A stretch of 64,000 nt of DNA from JBLEFH01 sp047345645 (GTDB lineage Bacteria > Pseudomonadota > Alphaproteobacteria > Rhodobacterales > Rhodobacteraceae): NCBI GenBank assembly GCA_047345645.1, contig JBLEFH010000003.1; one strand, given 5' to 3'. Both the position numbers and the translations under genes were made by a program. Position 1 is the first letter of the stretch. Every line of letters starts with the position of its first letter. Positions 60,348-64,000 of the stretch are shown here, one piece after another. The notes under the pieces were generated by a model. It ran no database searches. It saw nothing but the letters and a program-made list of their open reading frames with translations, and was not told where the DNA came from.

Positions 60348-60378
60348 CAAAAAGGACCGGCGCGCGGCCGGTCCCTTT
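60348..60378 (-). terminator. Terminator of the rplU-rpmA transcript
   Basis: On the minus strand GGACCGGC and GCCGGTCC pair around a five-base loop (60354-60374) and are followed by TTTTTGTTTTT. It lies just beyond the rpmA stop, so the GNAT-obgE-proBA genes need their own promoter or read-through. Confidence 0.85.
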
Positions 60379-60400
60379 GATTTCTCTTCGGTGTCCGCGC

Positions 60401-60670
60401 TTATTCTGCAGCGTCGGCGATTGGGGTCACGGAAATGAACGTGCGCCCCTTGAGACCCTTGTGGAAAGTCACATTGCCTTCGACTTTAGCAAAGATGGTG
60501 TGATCCTTGCCCTGGCCAACGCCCACACCCGGCCACCATTTGTTGCCGCGCTGACGCGCAATGATGTTGCCCGGAATGACAGCTTCGCCACCGAATTTCT
60601 TGATGCCGAGGCGGCGACCTGCGGAGTCGCGGCCGTTACGGGATGAACCGCCTGCTTTTTTATGAGCCAT
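60401..60670 (-). CDS. rpmA: Ribosomal protein L27 (bL27)
   Basis: Large-subunit protein near the peptidyl-transferase centre. The 89-residue sequence starts AHKKAGGSSRNGRDSAGRRLGIKKFGGE, the standard opening with no N-terminal cleavage extension, and contains GNIIARQRGNKWWPGVGVG. It follows rplU by 12 bases. Confidence 0.98.
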   Translation of the reverse strand: MAHKKAGGSSRNGRDSAGRRLGIKKFGGEAVIPGNIIARQRGNKWWPGVGVGQGKDHTIFAKVEGNVTFHKGLKGRTFISVTPIADAAE

Positions 60671-60682
60671 ATCAGCCTCTCC

Positions 60683-61444
60683 TTACTTCGCTTCAGCGGC
60701 GAGATCTTTCGCCTGCTTGATCCAGTCGTCGCGCTCGATGCGGCCCGAGAACGACAGTTGATCATCCATATATTCAATCTCGGCTTTCTTCCAAGCGGCA
60801 ATCTGCCAGAAATGGAACACGCCGTTTTCGTTCAGCAGCTCTTCAAGCTTCGGGCCGACGCCGGAGATCTTTTTCAGATCGTCCTTGTCGCCTTCCGGCT
60901 TGCTCAGCAGGTTGCCGGGCTTGGTGCCCGCCGCTGCCGGAGCGTCATCCGCCTTGGCGTCGTCTTTCTTCGCGGCCTTTTTCGGCGCTGCTTTCTTCGG
61001 CTCGGCCTTTTTCTCAGCCTTCGGCGCCGCTTTTTTCTCAGCCTTTTTCGCCGGTTTCTTGCCGGTCACTTCCTCAGCAACCGCTTCACCGAGACCGCCG
61101 ATTGCGGCTTTCACACCCGACTTGTCCCCGCCCGAGGCGAGAATGTCGGTGATGCGCACGACCGAAAGGTGCTGGCGGTGTCCACGGCGACGCTTCGAGC
61201 TGTGCTTGCGGCGACGCTTGACGAAGGAGATCACCTTCTCGCCGCGAATGTGGTCGATGATTTCCGCCTGAACAGCAGCGCCATCGATCAGCGGCGCGCC
61301 CACGGTCACCTTGTCACCGCCGAGCATCAGAATGTCGTTGAACTGCACGGTTTCACCCGCGTCAGCATTGATCCGCTCAACCTTGAGCACGTCGTCTTTG
61401 GCAACTTTATATTGTTTGCCGCCTGTCTTTACGACTGCGAACAT
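60683..61444 (-). CDS. rplU: Ribosomal protein L21 (bL21) with C-terminal helix-hairpin-helix extension
   Basis: The first 105 residues are ordinary L21 (MFAVVKTGGKQYKVAKDDVL; FVKRRRKHSSKRRRGHRQHL), a 23S rRNA-binding protein of the large subunit. An Ala/Lys/Glu/Pro-rich linker follows (about 140-180), then a helix-hairpin-helix-like domain (about 187-253: DDLKKISGVGPKLEELLNENGVFHFWQIAAWKK). At 253 residues it is about 2.5 times the usual length. Such extensions are known in Rhodobacterales L21. The ATG at 61444 is the family start; the frame upstream to 61489 is leader. A strong promoter lies at 61596-61624. Confidence 0.95.
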   Translation of the reverse strand: MFAVVKTGGKQYKVAKDDVLKVERINADAGETVQFNDILMLGGDKVTVGAPLIDGAAVQAEIIDHIRGEKVISFVKRRRKHSSKRRRGHRQHLSVVRITDILASGGDKSGVKAAIGGLGEAVAEEVTGKKPAKKAEKKAAPKAEKKAEPKKAAPKKAAKKDDAKADDAPAAAGTKPGNLLSKPEGDKDDLKKISGVGPKLEELLNENGVFHFWQIAAWKKAEIEYMDDQLSFSGRIERDDWIKQAKDLAAEAK

Positions 61445-61569
61445 CGTCTTATCCTTTTCAACTTCCGCGTCTCTGCGGCCCTGATCCAATGATCAGCGTT
61501 TGGTGCCGGTGGACAGCGCGCCTTGCGGCGAGATTTCAGGTGATCCGTTCCGCATCACCCAACGAAAAT

Positions 61570-61624
61570 ACCCCGCAATGCGGGGATGAAGCCCGCTTAT
61601 GTGAGAATCGCACCGGATTGTCAA
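61570..61624 (-). promoter_or_regulatory. Sigma-70 promoter and leader hairpin of rplU-rpmA
   Basis: On the minus strand TTGACA (61619-61624) and CATAAG (61596-61601) are exactly 17 bases apart. Transcription should begin near 61589, followed at once by the hairpin CCCCGC-ATT-GCGGGG (61571-61585). The leader is then about 145 bases to the rplU ATG, long enough for a control element, though no known L21 leader was recognised. Confidence 0.75.
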
Positions 61625-61759
61625 GCGAGCCTGCACATTTTCGCCCCTTTTCCGGGGCCGCAGATTTTCCCTGAATAATGGCGAAATTTCCTCTTGCACA
61701 AGACCGCGCCGCCCCATAGGTTCCGCGCACCGTTGACCACGGCTCGAACGAGCCTCTGC

Positions 61760-61849
<90 letters not shown>

Positions 61850-61957
61850 CTTCGGAACATCTCTAGAATTCGTGGTCCCGCGGACGGTTAGTCTGGTCAA
61901 ATAGTCTTGGCATCTCCAGAAAATTTTCGCGCTTCGGACTGGGTCAGCCCGCAGCCG

Positions 61958-63283
61958 TCATCGCACTGGCGCAACGTCCGCACCAATGATGGCGACCAGT
62001 TTTGAAAGCCCGCCTTGTTGGTCCAGATTACCGATATCTCTCCAAAGCGCCGAGCTGGCATTTCCGCCCAGGAGCGTTGCCGATTTTTCGCGCAAGCGTG
62101 TCTCAATCATGTCCGGATCGCTATCGGTCAGAACATCATAGCTAGCTTCCAGCACCTGACCAGCCGCCGCAACCCGGATTTGGGAGGCCGTGTCTTGAAC
62201 GGTCTCATCGGGCAGGACGGACACGCGATCCCGCAACGTGATCAGATCAGGGCGCGCGCATGTTTCGTCGCTGTAGACATCCAGTGCCGCAGTATCGAGG
62301 CCCGCTATACTCATTGCGGCAGTTAGGCGGTAGCTGAACTTGGCTTGCAGTCCTGTCACCGGTTCCAGTTGATTACATACGGATAGCCAGCGCGGGTGCG
62401 CGCGGATTTCGACCGCATCCACTGCACTCGTGTCGAGCCCATCCGCTTTCACTTTCCGAAGCGCTTCCAGCATGGCGTGTAATCCGTGGCAACAGGCATG
62501 AAATTTATACGAGATATTTGGAAAAACCCACGTCTCGCCAAGCCCTGCAATCGCCGACGACTCTGCGATCCCTGCATGTGTCGGCCCTAGGCCTTGCGCG
62601 CCCTCAATCGCGTCGGGGGTCGAGACCACACCGGCTTCCGCAAGCAACGCGCAGGTTACGCCCACTTCGGCGGCAAAGCCCGCATTGAGCGGCTTTCCCA
62701 TCGTGCCGAATTGGCTTTTCAGTCCGGCGGCGCGTGTTGCAGTGAGGCTCAACGCCTGCGCCATTTGGCTCGGACCCAGCCCGAGTATCCGTCCGGCGGC
62801 CGCCGCGGCACCAAATGCGCCCGATGTGCCCGTTTGGTGAAACCCTGCCTCATAATGCGGTCGTCCGAGCCAGGCACCCACGCGGCAGGCTGTTTCCAGA
62901 CCGACCGCCAGTGCCTGCAGGAACCGCTCGCCCCCTATGCCCCTTGTCTCGGCCAAAGCCAAAGCGGCAGGGATGACGGCGACGCTTGGGTGTCCGATAT
63001 GGCCGAAATGCGTATCGTCGTAGTCCAATGCATGACTGGTTGCACCGTTTGCGAGAGCTGCGGCCGCCGGGCTGGCAGCGCCACCGCCAAAGAGCGTCGC
63101 GCCGCTCTTTGCAGGGGCCGTGTCCAAGGCGACCGAACGCGCCGCGCGGGCGACGGATTCATCAACGCCAGCAAGACCGACCGTTGCCCAGTCGAACAGC
63201 GAAAAGCGCACAAAACGCTTCATCCGCTCGTCCGTGACAGGGGAGGCTGCAGCAAATTCGCCAAGAAGCTCTGCGAGTGTCAT
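61958..63283 (-). CDS. MmgE/PrpD family protein
   Basis: A 441-residue protein of the 2-methylcitrate dehydratase superfamily. Characteristic stretches are FVRFSLFDWATVGLAGVDES near 26, NGATSHALDYDDTHFGHIGHPSVAVIPAALAL (about 98-129) and FPNISYKFHACCHGLHAMLEA (about 254-274). Members dehydrate or isomerise small dicarboxylic and tricarboxylic acids; this one is not next to prpB/prpC, so methylcitrate use is not implied. Its ATG overlaps the nitronate monooxygenase stop in ATGA. Synonymous codon choice appears less GC-biased than in the housekeeping genes. Confidence 0.9.
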   Translation of the reverse strand: MTLAELLGEFAAASPVTDERMKRFVRFSLFDWATVGLAGVDESVARAARSVALDTAPAKSGATLFGGGAASPAAAALANGATSHALDYDDTHFGHIGHPSVAVIPAALALAETRGIGGERFLQALAVGLETACRVGAWLGRPHYEAGFHQTGTSGAFGAAAAAGRILGLGPSQMAQALSLTATRAAGLKSQFGTMGKPLNAGFAAEVGVTCALLAEAGVVSTPDAIEGAQGLGPTHAGIAESSAIAGLGETWVFPNISYKFHACCHGLHAMLEALRKVKADGLDTSAVDAVEIRAHPRWLSVCNQLEPVTGLQAKFSYRLTAAMSIAGLDTAALDVYSDETCARPDLITLRDRVSVLPDETVQDTASQIRVAAAGQVLEASYDVLTDSDPDMIETRLREKSATLLGGNASSALWRDIGNLDQQGGLSKLVAIIGADVAPVR

Positions 63284-64000
63284 ATCTGTCTCCCGAAATC
63301 GGTTTCACCGCAGATCGCCGCGTGCGCTTCGCGATATTCACGTTCAAGCCGTGCCACAACGTCAGCGGCCGGCTCCAGAGCACGAGACTGGCTGACAGCC
63401 TGACCAGCACTCCAGACCTGAGACCAGGCTTTGGGTCGATCCGGGTCGGTCTTCGACCCCATCCGGCGGGGGCTCGCATGTCGGGCTTCTTCAAGGTCGA
63501 CACCAGCGGCCTCAATACTCGGCACAAGATAGTTGCCATGGGTGCCTGAGAACATCGGCGTGTAAAGGATCTCGTCTGACGCCGCCTCGACGATCATCTG
63601 CTTATGAGCTTCAGGCGCGATGGCCTCGATTGTCGGGATAAACACAGTGCCCGCATAGGCAAAATCGCATCCGAGCGCTTTCGTTGCGAGGATCGAGCGT
63701 CCGTTGGCGATCGCCCCAGATAGCGCGAGCGGACCATCCCAAAACGCGCGCACCTCCTCCACCAGCGCAAATGGGCTGAGTGTGCCGGCATGTCCGCCCG
63801 CCCCCGCACAGACGAGGATCAAGCCATCGACGCCGGCCTTCGCCGCCCGCCGCGCATGGCGCGCTTTGATCACATCATGGAAGACGATGCCGCCATATCC
63901 ATGCACCGCTTCAACCACCTTGTCCGGCGCAGATAGAGAGGTGATCACAAGGGGCACTTTATGACGCACAATCGTCTCAAGATCCTCAGTCAGCCGCTCA
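63280..64000 (-). CDS. Nitronate monooxygenase family flavoprotein (5' end cut by window)
   Basis: FMN-dependent TIM-barrel enzyme of the 2-nitropropane dioxygenase family that oxidises alkyl nitronates or related toxins. The visible 240 residues begin inside the gene (ERLTEDLETIVRHKVPLVITS) and include DGLILVCAGAGGHAGTLSPFALVEEVRAFW, with the GAGGHxG phosphate-binding loop and its active His, then ALSGAIANGRSILATKALGCDFAYAGTVFI and the closing part. The N-terminus lies outside. It is translationally coupled to the MmgE/PrpD gene, so the two probably share a catabolic path whose substrate is unknown. Confidence 0.88.
   Translation of the reverse strand, partial: ERLTEDLETIVRHKVPLVITSLSAPDKVVEAVHGYGGIVFHDVIKARHARRAAKAGVDGLILVCAGAGGHAGTLSPFALVEEVRAFWDGPLALSGAIANGRSILATKALGCDFAYAGTVFIPTIEAIAPEAHKQMIVEAASDEILYTPMFSGTHGNYLVPSIEAAGVDLEEARHASPRRMGSKTDPDRPKAWSQVWSAGQAVSQSRALEPAADVVARLEREYREAHAAICGETDFGRQI

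Noticed and set aside
60885..61271. A rightward Phe/Ala-rich frame opposite rplU that looks like a membrane protein
   Set aside because: The hydrophobic look comes from antisense reading of Lys/Ala/Glu codons in the L21 linker.

Overview
The window is GC-rich chromosomal DNA from an alphaproteobacterium, most probably a marine-type Rhodobacteraceae (Rhodobacterales). The evidence is the gene content: a C4-pathway 5-aminolevulinate synthase, the murA/DUF2948/hisD/UPF0262/phosphatase block, a ribosomal protein L21 carrying a C-terminal extension, DUF4167, a Hint-domain protein, an IalB-family protein, a Tat-signal DUF882 protein and GTTAAC-N5-GTTAAC boxes of the CtrA type. Coding density is high and genes commonly overlap by 1-8 bases. 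No phage, insertion sequence, plasmid gene or CRISPR array was recognised. Species and genus cannot be named from this stretch.

Layout. 1-4072 (minus): cell-wall and histidine block (murA, DUF2948, hisD, UPF0262, low-molecular-weight phosphatase cut by the window start). 4158-12099: tRNA-Thr, an acyl-CoA synthetase with a palindromic candidate operator, an ABC exporter, tRNA-Gly, two Gfo/Idh/MocA oxidoreductases and a BON-MscS channel. 12314-19848: outer-membrane barrel protein, a 62-residue membrane protein behind two CtrA-like boxes, adenine deaminase, a Hint-domain protein, and an orphan solute-binding protein paired with an NCS1-like permease. 19893-25344: tRNA(CAU), purM-purN, ndk, an ABC-F ATPase, marC and a retropepsin-like protease. 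25348-28135 (minus): pepA, holC and a sulfotransferase-like gene. 28250-35554 (plus): an envelope/LPS-export operon lptF-lptG-lptD-surA-pdxA-rsmA, translationally coupled at nearly every junction. 35581-43335 (minus): DUF4167, prfA-prmC, ispG-DUF1499, rodZ, hemA, a MarR-family regulator and sdhE. 43397-51143 (mostly plus): aspartate-type aminotransferase, a candidate three-hairpin small RNA, an RTX lipase-like protein, tRNA-Thr, a CorC-type transporter, a HerA-like ATPase (minus), a second candidate small RNA and an IalB protein with a very acidic linker. 51211-56335: lpxD, a dedicated acyl carrier protein and a ketoacyl synthase, then an L,D-transpeptidase divergent from a DUF882 protein. 56372-61444 (minus): rplU-rpmA, GNAT, obgE-proB-proA. 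61760-64000: tRNA-Ser, then an MmgE/PrpD protein and a nitronate monooxygenase cut by the window end.

Most genes are housekeeping and familiar, and many serve envelope building: murA, lptDFG, surA, lpxD with its own ACP/KAS, L,D-transpeptidase, DUF882, rodZ and IalB. The less ordinary signals are regulatory and non-coding: two intergenic hairpin RNAs ending in strong intrinsic terminators (44656-44777 and 50006-50082), three loci carrying CtrA-type boxes, and several palindromes beside hemA, the MarR gene and the acyl-CoA synthetase. No wholly new multi-gene system is evident; the RNA candidates and their possible CtrA link are the best leads.
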